Source of the DNA: Bacteroidota bacterium
Lineage (GTDB): Bacteria > Bacteroidota > Bacteroidia > AKYH767-A > OLB10
Assembly (NCBI GenBank): GCA_018268195.1
Contig: JAFDWZ010000018.1
Coordinates: forward strand, 19,104-83,103
Direction: 5' to 3'
DNA length: 64,000 nucleotides
Positions 35,766-44,175 of this stretch are shown piece after piece. The notes under the pieces were generated by a model, which made no database searches, was not told where the DNA came from, and saw only the letters and a program-made list of their open reading frames with translations. Each line of letters starts with the position of its first letter. Position 1 is the first letter of the stretch. A program made the position numbers and the translations under genes.

Positions 35766-36329
35766 ATGTTTTCAATTATTAAAAAAATATTTCCTGTATC
35801 ATTCCTGTTTCTATTCCTTCTAAGTATGTATTCATGCCAGAAAGATTACAATGATCCGGGAGCTGCCGAGTCGCAATACTACGGAAGCCGGTCAGGAGTA
35901 GCCGTTCGTGCCATCATACTTGCTCAGATGCCGCATACAGATCCTGCAGGTCAACCATGGGATGTTGCCGACACTATTGACACTTTAGGGTTACCTGATG
36001 TTTTCTATCGCATGTCAGACAATGACTCCAGCGACTATCCTGTGTTTGCACAGCCATTCCATTTTGAAAATCTGAATGCCGATAGTTTGCCTGTACCTTA
36101 TTTTCTTACTACACCTTACAAAGTACGCGCCTTTGGAAGCAACCTTAAATTAGACATCTACGATTTCGAGAAAAGTCCCGACAGCTCATTTGTGGATTCT
36201 ACACTTATGAAATCTTTCATTGTGAATATTCATCCGGGTGACTCACTGGTGGAGAATCCTTATCCGGATAGTTTACTTCTGAATGAAGATGGATACGCTG
36301 TATTTTTGTTTTTTAACTGGATCAAATAA
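35766..36329 (+). CDS. Putative lipoprotein of unknown function
   Basis: 187 residues from the ATG at 35766; a TTG six bases earlier is less likely. The signal peptide ends in LSMYSC, so the Cys is probably lipidated, followed by QKDYNDPG. The rest is Asp/Ser/Pro-rich with no motif I recognise (for example ADTIDTLGLPDVFYRMSDND and VNIHPGDSLVENPYPDSLL). The Bacteroidota-type lipobox supports export. No partner gene is close: rpmH ends upstream, and the next gene starts 197 bases downstream. Function unknown. Confidence 0.65.
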   Translation: MFSIIKKIFPVSFLFLFLLSMYSCQKDYNDPGAAESQYYGSRSGVAVRAIILAQMPHTDPAGQPWDVADTIDTLGLPDVFYRMSDNDSSDYPVFAQPFHFENLNADSLPVPYFLTTPYKVRAFGSNLKLDIYDFEKSPDSSFVDSTLMKSFIVNIHPGDSLVENPYPDSLLLNEDGYAVFLFFNWIK

Positions 36330-36526
36330 ACCGACATTTTTTTCCTTTCTTATGGTTTTTCTGAGCGTAATTATTCAGCGCGCATCAGCTTTCTATTGAC
36401 TTTAAAACTTTTCGTCAATAGTTATTTTGTGACCGATATATTTTTTATCCGCAAAAATCCGTTACTTTAACAGAACAACAACATTCATACGGTCTCTTTT
36501 AATCTTAAGAATAGTAATTTCGCACC

Positions 36527-37759
36527 ATGCCATTACTAGAAAATCTGCGTATAGCATTTCACGCCATCAAAGGTCAGATGCTGCGTACTATATTAACGGT
36601 GCTTATCATCGCAATCGGTATCATGGCATTAGTGGGCATTCTTACGGCAATTGAAGGATTGAAAGCTTCAATCAACAATAATTTCACCAGTATGGGTGCC
36701 AATACATTTACAATACGTAACTCAGGAATTGGAATCAGAATTGGCAACACAGGAAAAAAACCAAAACGTTTTCAACCCATCACTTTGCAGCAGGCTATCA
36801 AGTTTAAGGAAAGAATGATATATCCCGGAACAATATCGCTGTCAACTTTTTGTAATGGAGTAGCAGTTTGTCGTTACGGTTCAGAAAAAACCAATCCGAA
36901 TATTATGGTTACAGGAGTAGATGAGAACTATCTGCTCACAGGTGGTTATGAAATTGCTTCAGGAAGAAATATGACACAAACCGAAGCTATGCGTGGAGAC
37001 AATGTGGTAGTGATTGGGAAAGAAATCAAAGACAAATTATTTAAAAATGCTGATGCCGTTGAAAAAGATATTTCAATTGACAACAGAAGATACCGCATAA
37101 TAGGTGTACTCAAAGAGAAAGGCAGCAGTATGGGTTTTGGTGGCGATAAAGTTTGTTTGATACCACTGATAAACGGCAAACAGAATTATGGCAATGACGG
37201 GCGTTCATGGACCATTAGTGTAAAAGTTGGTAACGTAGCACAACTTGAAACGGCAGTGGAGGAAGCAATAGGCATTTTCAGAATTATAAGAAACGATAAA
37301 ATAGGTGAGGATAAGTCTTTTGAAATTATCAAGAGCGATAGCATTGCTGCTATAGTTATTGACCAGTTGAAAAATGTGAGCTATGCTGCAACTATTATTG
37401 GTATAATCACATTGCTTGGTGCAGCCATAGCGCTGATGAACATCATGCTGGTTTCGGTAACTGAACGAACTCGCGAAATTGGAATCAGGAAATCACTCGG
37501 TGCCACCAGCCTTGTAATACTGAAACAGTTTTTAATTGAAGCAATAGTAATTTGTCTTTTCGGTGGAATATGTGGAGTGATACTCGGTGTTGCTGTCGGA
37601 AATTTAATGGGTATGGCTATGAATGCCGTGTTTGTAATACCATGGAACTGGATGGGAGCAGGATTGACATTGTGTTTTATTATTGGAGTTATTTCAGGAT
37701 TTTATCCTGCCATGAAAGCATCTAAACTTGACCCGATAGAAGCTTTGCGATATGAGTAG
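36527..37759 (+). CDS. MacB-like ABC transporter permease
   Basis: 410 residues. An N-terminal membrane helix (LRTILTVLIIAIGIMALVGI) is followed by a periplasmic MacB_PCD domain at about 40-270. Three membrane helices of the FtsX domain follow from about 285 (SYAATIIGIITLLGAAIALM; MLVSVTERTREIGIRKSLGA is the coupling-helix motif; FIIGVISGFYPAMKASKLDP near the end). Such permeases push substrates across the envelope with an ABC ATPase, by mechanotransmission. No ATPase gene is adjacent, so the partner must be elsewhere. A TAATTTCG (36515-36522) resembles a -7 box 4 bases before the ATG. Confidence 0.88.
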   Translation: MPLLENLRIAFHAIKGQMLRTILTVLIIAIGIMALVGILTAIEGLKASINNNFTSMGANTFTIRNSGIGIRIGNTGKKPKRFQPITLQQAIKFKERMIYPGTISLSTFCNGVAVCRYGSEKTNPNIMVTGVDENYLLTGGYEIASGRNMTQTEAMRGDNVVVIGKEIKDKLFKNADAVEKDISIDNRRYRIIGVLKEKGSSMGFGGDKVCLIPLINGKQNYGNDGRSWTISVKVGNVAQLETAVEEAIGIFRIIRNDKIGEDKSFEIIKSDSIAAIVIDQLKNVSYAATIIGIITLLGAAIALMNIMLVSVTERTREIGIRKSLGATSLVILKQFLIEAIVICLFGGICGVILGVAVGNLMGMAMNAVFVIPWNWMGAGLTLCFIIGVISGFYPAMKASKLDPIEALRYE

Positions 37760-37792
37760 TCTGTCGAAGACAATTATATATGCAACTATAAC

Positions 37793-38617
37793 ATGCTTTT
37801 TAATACAAAGAAAACTCTCATCATCGGTCATCGCGGCTGCCGTGGCTTAATGCCGGAAAATACCGTACCTTCATTCATAAAAGCTATACAATTACAAGTT
37901 GATGCAATAGAACTCGATGTGGTTATTACTCACGACAAAAAAGTACTCATTTCGCATGAACCTTGGCTCAATCATCAAATTTGCTATGATGAAAACGGTA
38001 ATGAACTGACAGAAGCACAGGCAGAGAAAGTTAACTTGTATCTATTGGATTATGAGAAAATAAAAAAGTTCGATTGTGGAACAAAAGCTCATCCTGAATT
38101 TGCGGAGCAACAGAAATTGAAAGCCGAAAAACCTTTGCTTGACGAAATGATTATTCAGGTAAAAAATTACTGTAAGCAACATCAACTCAATATGCCGTTT
38201 TTTTGTATTGAGATAAAAAGTGATGAAACACTGTATGGAATCTCGCAGCCTGAACCTGATGAATTTGTAGCTCTCGTGATGCAGGTTTTAAAGCAACATC
38301 TCAACGCCTCACAGTATTTGATACAGTCGTTCGATTTGAATATTCTGAAAGCAGTAGATCAAAAATTTCCTGAAGTGGTTTTATCTGCATTGAATGAAAC
38401 GATTGAGGATGCTTCAGCGTTTTTTACTAAGTTGGGATTTCATACACCATGCTATAGTCCTTATTTCGGATTTATTAATGATGAGATGATGCAATACTGT
38501 AAAGAAAGAAAAATGGAAGTATTGGCATGGACAGTAAATAATGAATCCGAAGCAAGAAAACTTAAAGCAATAGGTGTAAAGGGAATTATTACCGATTATC
38601 CTGACAGGATTGGGTAG
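37793..38617 (+). CDS. Glycerophosphodiester phosphodiesterase
   Basis: 274 residues. It hydrolyses glycerophosphodiesters to glycerol 3-phosphate and alcohol. The GDPD motifs are GHRGCRGLMPENTVPSFIKA (active-site His and the PENT loop), AIELDVVITHDKKVLISHEP with metal-binding Glu-x-Asp and second His, and FFCIEIKSDE. The end VLAWTVNNESEARKLKAIGV and GIITDYPDRIG matches the family. No signal peptide is seen, so the protein is cytoplasmic. It is downstream of the MacB-like permease by 33 bases. Confidence 0.93.
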   Translation: MLFNTKKTLIIGHRGCRGLMPENTVPSFIKAIQLQVDAIELDVVITHDKKVLISHEPWLNHQICYDENGNELTEAQAEKVNLYLLDYEKIKKFDCGTKAHPEFAEQQKLKAEKPLLDEMIIQVKNYCKQHQLNMPFFCIEIKSDETLYGISQPEPDEFVALVMQVLKQHLNASQYLIQSFDLNILKAVDQKFPEVVLSALNETIEDASAFFTKLGFHTPCYSPYFGFINDEMMQYCKERKMEVLAWTVNNESEARKLKAIGVKGIITDYPDRIG

Positions 38618-38795
38618 TAGTAAAAATGATATGTTTTGTAAAAAGCAAACAAAAGAAGCATCGCAAAAAAAATGGAATAAATGATATGACTATGTTATCA
38701 ATCAATGCTCTGATTTTAAAATAGGAATAGGGCAGACAGTACGCAGTTGTTTCTAACGATTAAAATTTGCAAAATATTGGATGAAATAATTATTT

Positions 38796-39917
38796 TCAAC
38801 TCGTTTTCCTATAATTCCAAATCGCCAATCCATTCAGTAATCCGGCAAAACCTATCATAATTAAAAAGTGATTTTTAATATCGGAAAAACCACTTCCTTT
38901 TAAAATTACCATACGCACTACTTCAATGAAATAGGTAACAGGATTACTTCTGGCAATAATATAAGCCCAACGAGGCATTCCGTCAAGTGAAGTAAATAAT
39001 CCACTCATCAACATAAAAATCATAATAAAGAAAAATGCTACAGACATTGCCTGTTGTTGTGTTTCGGCAAAAGTGGAGATGAGTAAACCTAATCCTAATA
39101 TTGCAATAAGAAAAATGCTTAAGAATGCATACAGCACCCATAAACTACCGGCAGGTACAATTCCGTAAATAAATCGAGCTACCACAAAAAGCCCGACACT
39201 GAAAACAAACATTCCGATAATCCAAAACGGAATGAGTTTTCCTAAAATGAAATGATATTTTTTAATTGGTGTTACATTTATTTGCTCTATCGTGCCCACT
39301 TCTTTTTCCTTCACAATATTTAAAGCACATAAATAAGAGCCAACCATGGCAACTAATGCCACTAAAATACCAGGAACAATAAAGTAATGATAATTTAATA
39401 GTTGATTAAACCAATATGACGAAGTTATCTCAATGCTTGGAACAGTATTGTATTTTGGTGGTTGTATCCATTTTAACCTAATTTCGTTATTGTACGCTGC
39501 AATAATCTGGTTGAGGTAAACTCCACCCAAACTCGCTTTCACACCATTGATGGCATTTACTGCAATAAATAATTCGTTTGCGTTTTCACGAATAAGGTTT
39601 TCTTCAAACCGGTCAGGTATTTCCAAAATTATATCGGATTTGTCTTTCTCAATTTGCTCCAATGCCTGTTGAAAGGAGTTACCGTAGTCAGCTAATTGAA
39701 AATACCCTGAAGCTGTAATTTTTGAAATCAGTTGTTGAGAGTAGGTGGAGTGGTCGTGATCAACAATGGAAATATTGATATTCTTTACTTCGTAATCTGC
39801 AGCTAACGGCAATATCAGCAACTGCAAAATAGGTGCAATAAAAATCATTGGCAATAATGCTTTGTTACGGAATATCTGCTTAAACTCTTTTTGCAATAAA
39901 AATTTTAGTGTTCTCAT
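38796..39917 (-). CDS. ABC-2 type efflux permease (YbhR-like)
   Basis: 373 residues. It begins MRTLKFLLQKEFKQIFRNKA, typical of ABC-2 permeases. One helix at about 23-40 is followed by a periplasmic domain to about 170. Then come five membrane helices (FIVPGILVALVAMVGSYLCAL; ...FFFIMIFMLMSGLFTSLDGMP). It is the last gene of the efflux operon, 72 bases after its paralogue. It is expected to form a heterodimeric channel with that paralogue, as YbhR and YbhS do in E. coli. The exported compound is unknown. Confidence 0.85.
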   Translation of the reverse strand: MRTLKFLLQKEFKQIFRNKALLPMIFIAPILQLLILPLAADYEVKNINISIVDHDHSTYSQQLISKITASGYFQLADYGNSFQQALEQIEKDKSDIILEIPDRFEENLIRENANELFIAVNAINGVKASLGGVYLNQIIAAYNNEIRLKWIQPPKYNTVPSIEITSSYWFNQLLNYHYFIVPGILVALVAMVGSYLCALNIVKEKEVGTIEQINVTPIKKYHFILGKLIPFWIIGMFVFSVGLFVVARFIYGIVPAGSLWVLYAFLSIFLIAILGLGLLISTFAETQQQAMSVAFFFIMIFMLMSGLFTSLDGMPRWAYIIARSNPVTYFIEVVRMVILKGSGFSDIKNHFLIMIGFAGLLNGLAIWNYRKTS

Positions 39918-39989
39918 ATTATATCAGTTGAGACTGTTAGTCATTCTTTAGCTTTTAACTACAAGCTTTTGGTTGTTAGAAGATACTCA

Positions 39990-41096
39990 TTATTCAAGTC
40001 TTTTTTTAAATGTTTTAAGGCTTAATATTAATAATAACGCTGTAGTTCCTAAAAGGATGAGTGTTTCTTTCCAAATTGCAGAGAACCCTAAGCCTTTTAT
40101 CATGATTGATTTTATAATAATGTAATACCATTTAGAAGGGAAAATATTTGCTATAACTTGTAATGGAACAGGCATGTTTTCCAATGGGAACATAAAACCC
40201 GTGAACAGCATTGTGGGTAACATCATTCCCATCATAGATAAGAGCATGGCTGTTTGCTGCGATTTAGTGTTGTTTGAAATAAGTAAGCCTAATGACAAAG
40301 CACAAATAATCAATAAAGTGCTTTCCGCGACTAATAACAAGATACTCCCTTTTATTGGCGTATCCAGCAGGGTAACACTAAGGACGAGAATTATTGCGAG
40401 ATTTATTAGGGATAAAATCAGAAATGGAAGTGCCTTGGAGATGATAACTAAAAATGGATTGAATGGCGAAACTAACAGAACCTCCATAGTGCCATTCTCT
40501 TTTTCTCTAACTATGGAAACTGCCGTCATTAACACACAGACTAACAAAAGTACCAACGCCATTATTCCCGGCACAAAGTTGGTTGCACCTTTAAGCTCCG
40601 GATTGTACAGCATACGAATTTCAGGATTTATATTATAAGGCAAATTGCTGTTTAACGTAAGTTGCTTCTGGTAATCCATGATTATTGCTGTTGCTCGGTT
40701 AATGAGCGTAGTTGCTGTGTTAGGGTCGGATGCATCGGCAATGATTTGTATCTGTGCCTTATTTAGGTGTAATAAGTCTTCATTAAAATTTGTAGGAAAA
40801 ACGATTGCTAATTTGATATTCTCTTTTTTAAATTCCTCCTCAATTTGAGAATGGTTAAGCAGCGCCTTTTTGAGATGAAAAGATTTATTGACCGACAGTT
40901 TATTGATGATTTCCTGTGATGCAGGATCTTTGGCATAATCACAAACTACAATTTGTGCATTCTTAATTTCATTGGTCACAGCGAACCCAAACAATAGAAT
41001 CAAAACTATGGGCATTCCGAATAACATTAACAGTGTTTTATCGTCACGGAACACATGGTAAAATTCCTTTTTTACAAATGATATGAATCGTTTCAT
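39990..41096 (-). CDS. ABC-2 type efflux permease (YbhS-like)
   Basis: 368 residues. It begins MKRFISFVKKEFYHVFRDDK and has one helix (LLMLFGMPIVLILLFGFAV), a periplasmic domain of about 35-170, and five further helices (PGIMALVLLLVCVLMTAVSI then VREKENGTMEVLLVSPFNP, the ABC-2 family coupling segment). It lies 46 bases after the second ATPase gene. With the neighbouring permease and ATPases it makes a complete half-transporter set. Confidence 0.85.
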   Translation of the reverse strand: MKRFISFVKKEFYHVFRDDKTLLMLFGMPIVLILLFGFAVTNEIKNAQIVVCDYAKDPASQEIINKLSVNKSFHLKKALLNHSQIEEEFKKENIKLAIVFPTNFNEDLLHLNKAQIQIIADASDPNTATTLINRATAIIMDYQKQLTLNSNLPYNINPEIRMLYNPELKGATNFVPGIMALVLLLVCVLMTAVSIVREKENGTMEVLLVSPFNPFLVIISKALPFLILSLINLAIILVLSVTLLDTPIKGSILLLVAESTLLIICALSLGLLISNNTKSQQTAMLLSMMGMMLPTMLFTGFMFPLENMPVPLQVIANIFPSKWYYIIIKSIMIKGLGFSAIWKETLILLGTTALLLILSLKTFKKRLE

Positions 41097-41142
41097 TTAA
41101 ATTGTTGAATAAGCTTTGTTGTTAGTCGCTTCTTTAAAATTA

Positions 41143-41895
41143 TTATTTTAAATTTTCTGTTCTTTTTGCTCTTCTTGCTAATTTGTAAAATACTTCATCA
41201 ATTGTTGATGTTGTAAATTGCTGTTTTAAATTAATAGGTGAATCCAATGCTTCAATTACCCCATCCACCATTATTGAAATACGGTTGCAGTATTCGGCTT
41301 CGTCCATATAATGAGTGGTTACAAAAATGGTAATACCTTTATCAGCAGCTTGGTAAATCAAATCCCAAAATTGACGTCTTATTATCGGGTCAACACCTCC
41401 CGTAGGTTCATCTAAAAAAACTATTTTGGGTTCATGTAATACTGCTACAGAAAAAGCTAGTTTCTGTTTCCACCCCAATGGTAATGAAGCTACTAATTTT
41501 TTTGACTCTTTTTGCAATCCTAAAATATCTATTAGTTCATTGCTTTTTTTCTTCAACTGTTTGTCGGATAAGCCATAAATACCTCCAAAGAATTGTATGT
41601 TCTCCAGAACAGTCAAATCTTCATACAGTGAAAATTTTTGGCTCATATAACCGATATTTCTTTTTATCTGTTCGGTTTGTTTGTAAATGTCAAACCCTGC
41701 AATGGTAGCATTGCCTGATGAAGGTCTGGAAAGCCCACATAACATTTTCATGGCTGTTGTTTTACCAGCACCGTTTGCACCTAAGAAGCCAAATATTTCT
41801 CCTGCATATACTTCAAACGTTATTTCATTTGTAGCAATGAAATCACCAAAACGCTTGGTCAATTTATCGGTCTTAATTACTACTTCTTTTATCAT
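41143..41895 (-). CDS. ABC transporter ATP-binding protein (YbhF C-terminal-half-like)
   Basis: 250 residues. It powers the two permeases. Walker A is GANGAGKTTAMKML; the signature is replaced by SLPLGWKQKLAFSVA, as is usual in the YbhF C-terminal half; Walker B is IVFLDEPTGGVDP; the switch is TTHYMDEAEYC. It starts 1 base after the stop of the upstream ATPase gene, so the two are coupled. In E. coli YbhF both halves are one protein; here they are separate genes. Confidence 0.92.
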   Translation of the reverse strand: MIKEVVIKTDKLTKRFGDFIATNEITFEVYAGEIFGFLGANGAGKTTAMKMLCGLSRPSSGNATIAGFDIYKQTEQIKRNIGYMSQKFSLYEDLTVLENIQFFGGIYGLSDKQLKKKSNELIDILGLQKESKKLVASLPLGWKQKLAFSVAVLHEPKIVFLDEPTGGVDPIIRRQFWDLIYQAADKGITIFVTTHYMDEAEYCNRISIMVDGVIEALDSPINLKQQFTTSTIDEVFYKLARRAKRTENLK

Positions 41896-41896
41896 A

Positions 41897-42811
41897 TTAG
41901 TTCATGAGATTTATAAAACAATCTTCAATACTTGGTGTGATATGTTTTATTTCTATGTCTTTTAAATTGGCCGATTGTAATGTTTGTATCAGTTCATTTT
42001 GTGAATACGCTATGTCATCTTGAAATGTGATATGATGATAGTCGCCAAAAGAAAAGCAACTTTTTATTTGTTGGTTGTTTCGCAGAATATGCTGCAACTT
42101 ACTCATGTTATCTGCTCTTACTGCATAAAGTGAATCAGGAAATTGTTTTACTATATTATCTGGAGTATCAATGGTCATTAAACGACCGTTTTGGATTAAT
42201 GCTATTCGTTCGCAAAGTGTAGCTTCGTCCATGTAAGGTGTAGAAACCAAGATGGTAATACCTTGCTGTTTTAACCCTTTAAGCATTTCCCAAAATTCTT
42301 TTCTTGAAACAACATCAACGCCAGTTGTTGGCTCATCTAAAAACAAAACAGTGGGGCGGTGGATTAGTGCGCAACACAAGGCTAATTTTTGTTTCATACC
42401 GCCCGATAATTTTCCGGCTCTACGATTTTTAAATGGTTCTAATTGTATATAAATCTCTTTTATCAAATCGTAATTTTCTGATACGGTAGTGTTAAAAACC
42501 GTTGCAAAAAAGTTGAGGTTTTCCGCTACAGATAAATCTTGATAGAGTGAGAATTTTCCCGGCATATAGCCTACATTTTTACGAATTAATTTATAATCTT
42601 TAATTACGTCAGCGCCATTTACTGAAGCTGTGCCACTATCAGGTAATAACAATGTTGTGAGAATTCGGAATATGCTTGATTTACCTGCTCCATCAGCTCC
42701 AATCAATCCAAATAACTCGCCCTTGTCAACGGAAAAAGAAACATCATTTACCGCTTTTATTTCACCTTTGTTGTAGGTCTTAACTATGTTATTTAGTTCA
42801 ACGTCTTTCAT
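41897..42811 (-). CDS. ABC transporter ATP-binding protein (YbhF N-terminal-half-like)
   Basis: 304 residues. Walker A is GADGAGKSSIFRIL, the canonical signature is LSGGMKQKLALCCALIH, Walker B is VLFLDEPTTGVDV and the H-loop region is STPYMDEATLC. A C-terminal domain of about 60 residues follows (LPD... SIEDCFINLM). It is separated from the adaptor gene by a decayed four-helix-bundle gene and repeats at 42840-43147, which increases the gap to about 330 bases. Confidence 0.92.
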   Translation of the reverse strand: MKDVELNNIVKTYNKGEIKAVNDVSFSVDKGELFGLIGADGAGKSSIFRILTTLLLPDSGTASVNGADVIKDYKLIRKNVGYMPGKFSLYQDLSVAENLNFFATVFNTTVSENYDLIKEIYIQLEPFKNRRAGKLSGGMKQKLALCCALIHRPTVLFLDEPTTGVDVVSRKEFWEMLKGLKQQGITILVSTPYMDEATLCERIALIQNGRLMTIDTPDNIVKQFPDSLYAVRADNMSKLQHILRNNQQIKSCFSFGDYHHITFQDDIAYSQNELIQTLQSANLKDIEIKHITPSIEDCFINLMN

Positions 42812-42839
42812 AATGGAAAAAGATTAATTGAATTTATTT

Positions 42840-43090
42840 TTATAAGCTCACCTTTGTACTTCTAACAATACTAATTAAAAGTTGCAATATTTCGGAACAT
42901 TCATTTTATTCAATAAATCAGCTTTTGATTGAGCGTGTTCAGCTTCTTTAATTAAAGCTCCGATTGCAGTTCCACTTCTCAACATTTGTTTGAAAATGAC
43001 AAATTCTTTTTCCTCAAGCAACAAATGTTTGTACAACTTCACAATTCTAATGGCAAAAGCATACGATTTAACTGCAACTACATTTTCCAT
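42840..43090 (-). pseudogene. Decayed four-helix-bundle (23S rRNA intervening-sequence type) gene
   Basis: From the ATG at 43090 one frame reads about 64 residues that match the N-terminal half of the four-helix bundle family (MENVVAVKSYAFAIRIVKLY, FKQMLRSGTAIGALIKEAEHA, SKADLLNKMN), then ends VPKYCNF and stop at 42875. In another frame, from 42893 to a stop at 42842-42840, the bases encode EILQLLISIVRSTKVSL, which matches the family's last helix. The residues in between (about 35-45 in intact homologues) are missing. This is best read as an internal deletion with a frameshift. The family's full length is about 115-125 residues. Confidence 0.75.
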
Positions 43091-43115
43091 ATTATTTTAA
43101 TGTTATACGATATCA

Positions 43116-43147
43116 CCATCCATTCTCCATTCTCCATTGTCAATTAA
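43116..43147. repeat. CCATT/CAATT intergenic repeat
   Basis: Contains CCATCCATTCTCCATT, then CTCCATTGTCAATTAA. The hexamer steps (CCATTC, TCCATT) are repeated. It ends on the stop codon of the adaptor gene. It resembles the repeat at 44125-44175 and lies directly upstream of the decayed four-helix-bundle gene. Confidence 0.6.
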
Positions 43148-44088
43148 AACACAACTTCGCCATACATACCTATTTTGTAAGTGCCGTCATTTTTTACTTT
43201 TATTTTTATTGCATAAACTAAATTTGCACGTTCGTCTTTGGTTTGAATGGTTTTTGGTGTAAACTCTGCCTTATCATTTATCCAGGTTATTATACCCTCG
43301 GATTCTTTATAGCCGCCTTTACTATCATCGGTAAGTACTTTTATTTTTTGGCCAAGTTTTACCATTGGTAGTTGGTTGTTTGTGATGTAAGCTCTTAAAA
43401 TGATGTTTGATAGATCAGCAATTTTGTAAAGAGGTTTCCCTGTAGAAGTCATTTCATTTGTTTCGGCATATTTTGCAAGCACAGTTCCGTTGGTAGGGTT
43501 GATGATATTACATTTTGCAAGCTGATCGTTTAATTGCTCTATCTGTACTTGTAAGGGGACAGCATCTTTTCCTAAACCATTGCTCGAAATGTCTAATGTT
43601 GATTTCTGTGCTTCTATCTGTTTTTTCAGTACTTCAATTTGTGAGTTAATGTCGTCTAATTGTTTAGCCGTAGCGGCATCGGCTTTTACCAAATTAGATA
43701 CTCTTGTTTTCTCTCTTTCGGCAGTTTTAAGTTGCTCCTGAAGTGCTGAAAGCTGAATAGGAATGTTGGGCTTTTTGCCTAATAAAGCAATGACTTGTGC
43801 TTCCAATTGCTTTTTCTTTAAATATAACTGCAAACTATCAATATAGCCGATGCTCTGACCTGATTTCAATATTTGCCCTTCTTCAACATCAAACATCTTG
43901 ATTGTGCCGGTTGCTTCTGACGAGATAATTATTTCTTCTGCTTCAAAACTTCCTGAAGCGTCAAATGATGCATTGTTGTTATTGCAAGCTGATATAATAA
44001 TTGCGATAGCAATTAATATGAATGAGTAAATGTCAGTTAACAGCTGACAATTACTTTTCTTCTGTACTTTTTGTTGTTGCATATTCAT
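43144..44088 (-). CDS. HlyD-family efflux adaptor lipoprotein
   Basis: 314 residues. Periplasmic adaptor that bridges the ABC permeases and TolC. The signal sequence (about 20-34) ends in ISAC, so Cys35 is probably lipidated. A biotinyl-lipoyl-like half is at about 48-80 (IISSEATGTIKMFDVEEGQ, LKSGQSIGYIDSLQLYL), a coiled coil at about 82-185, and lipoyl and beta-barrel segments at about 190-314 (NIINPTNGTVLAKYAETNEM; IKMYGEV-like end). Residues 14-20 are encoded by an inverted repeat, TGTCAG...CTGACA. Its stop codon is joined to a repeat. Confidence 0.88.
   Translation of the reverse strand: MNMQQQKVQKKSNCQLLTDIYSFILIAIAIIISACNNNNASFDASGSFEAEEIIISSEATGTIKMFDVEEGQILKSGQSIGYIDSLQLYLKKKQLEAQVIALLGKKPNIPIQLSALQEQLKTAEREKTRVSNLVKADAATAKQLDDINSQIEVLKKQIEAQKSTLDISSNGLGKDAVPLQVQIEQLNDQLAKCNIINPTNGTVLAKYAETNEMTSTGKPLYKIADLSNIILRAYITNNQLPMVKLGQKIKVLTDDSKGGYKESEGIITWINDKAEFTPKTIQTKDERANLVYAIKIKVKNDGTYKIGMYGEVVF
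44031..44054. repeat. Inverted repeat in the N-terminal codons of the adaptor gene
   Basis: TGTCAG (44031-44036) and CTGACA (44044-44049) with a TTAACAG centre. It encodes residues 14-20 of the adaptor, within its unusually long region before the hydrophobic signal segment. It may be derived from the same class of short repeats as those at 43116 and 44125. Confidence 0.4.
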
Positions 44089-44124
44089 TTATTTTACTTT
44101 TTATTGTTTAAAATCATTATCGAT

Positions 44125-44175
44125 AATCCATTGTCCATTCTCCATTCTCCATTATCAATTGTCCATTGTCAATTT
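44125..44175. repeat. CCATT/CAATT repeat overlapping the 3' end of tolC
   Basis: Steps of CCATTGT, CCATTCT and CCATTAT are followed by CAATTGTCCATTGTCAATT. The minus-strand reading gives the last residues of the TolC-like protein (LTMDN then stop at 44155). The repeat lies between the TolC and adaptor genes. Confidence 0.65.
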
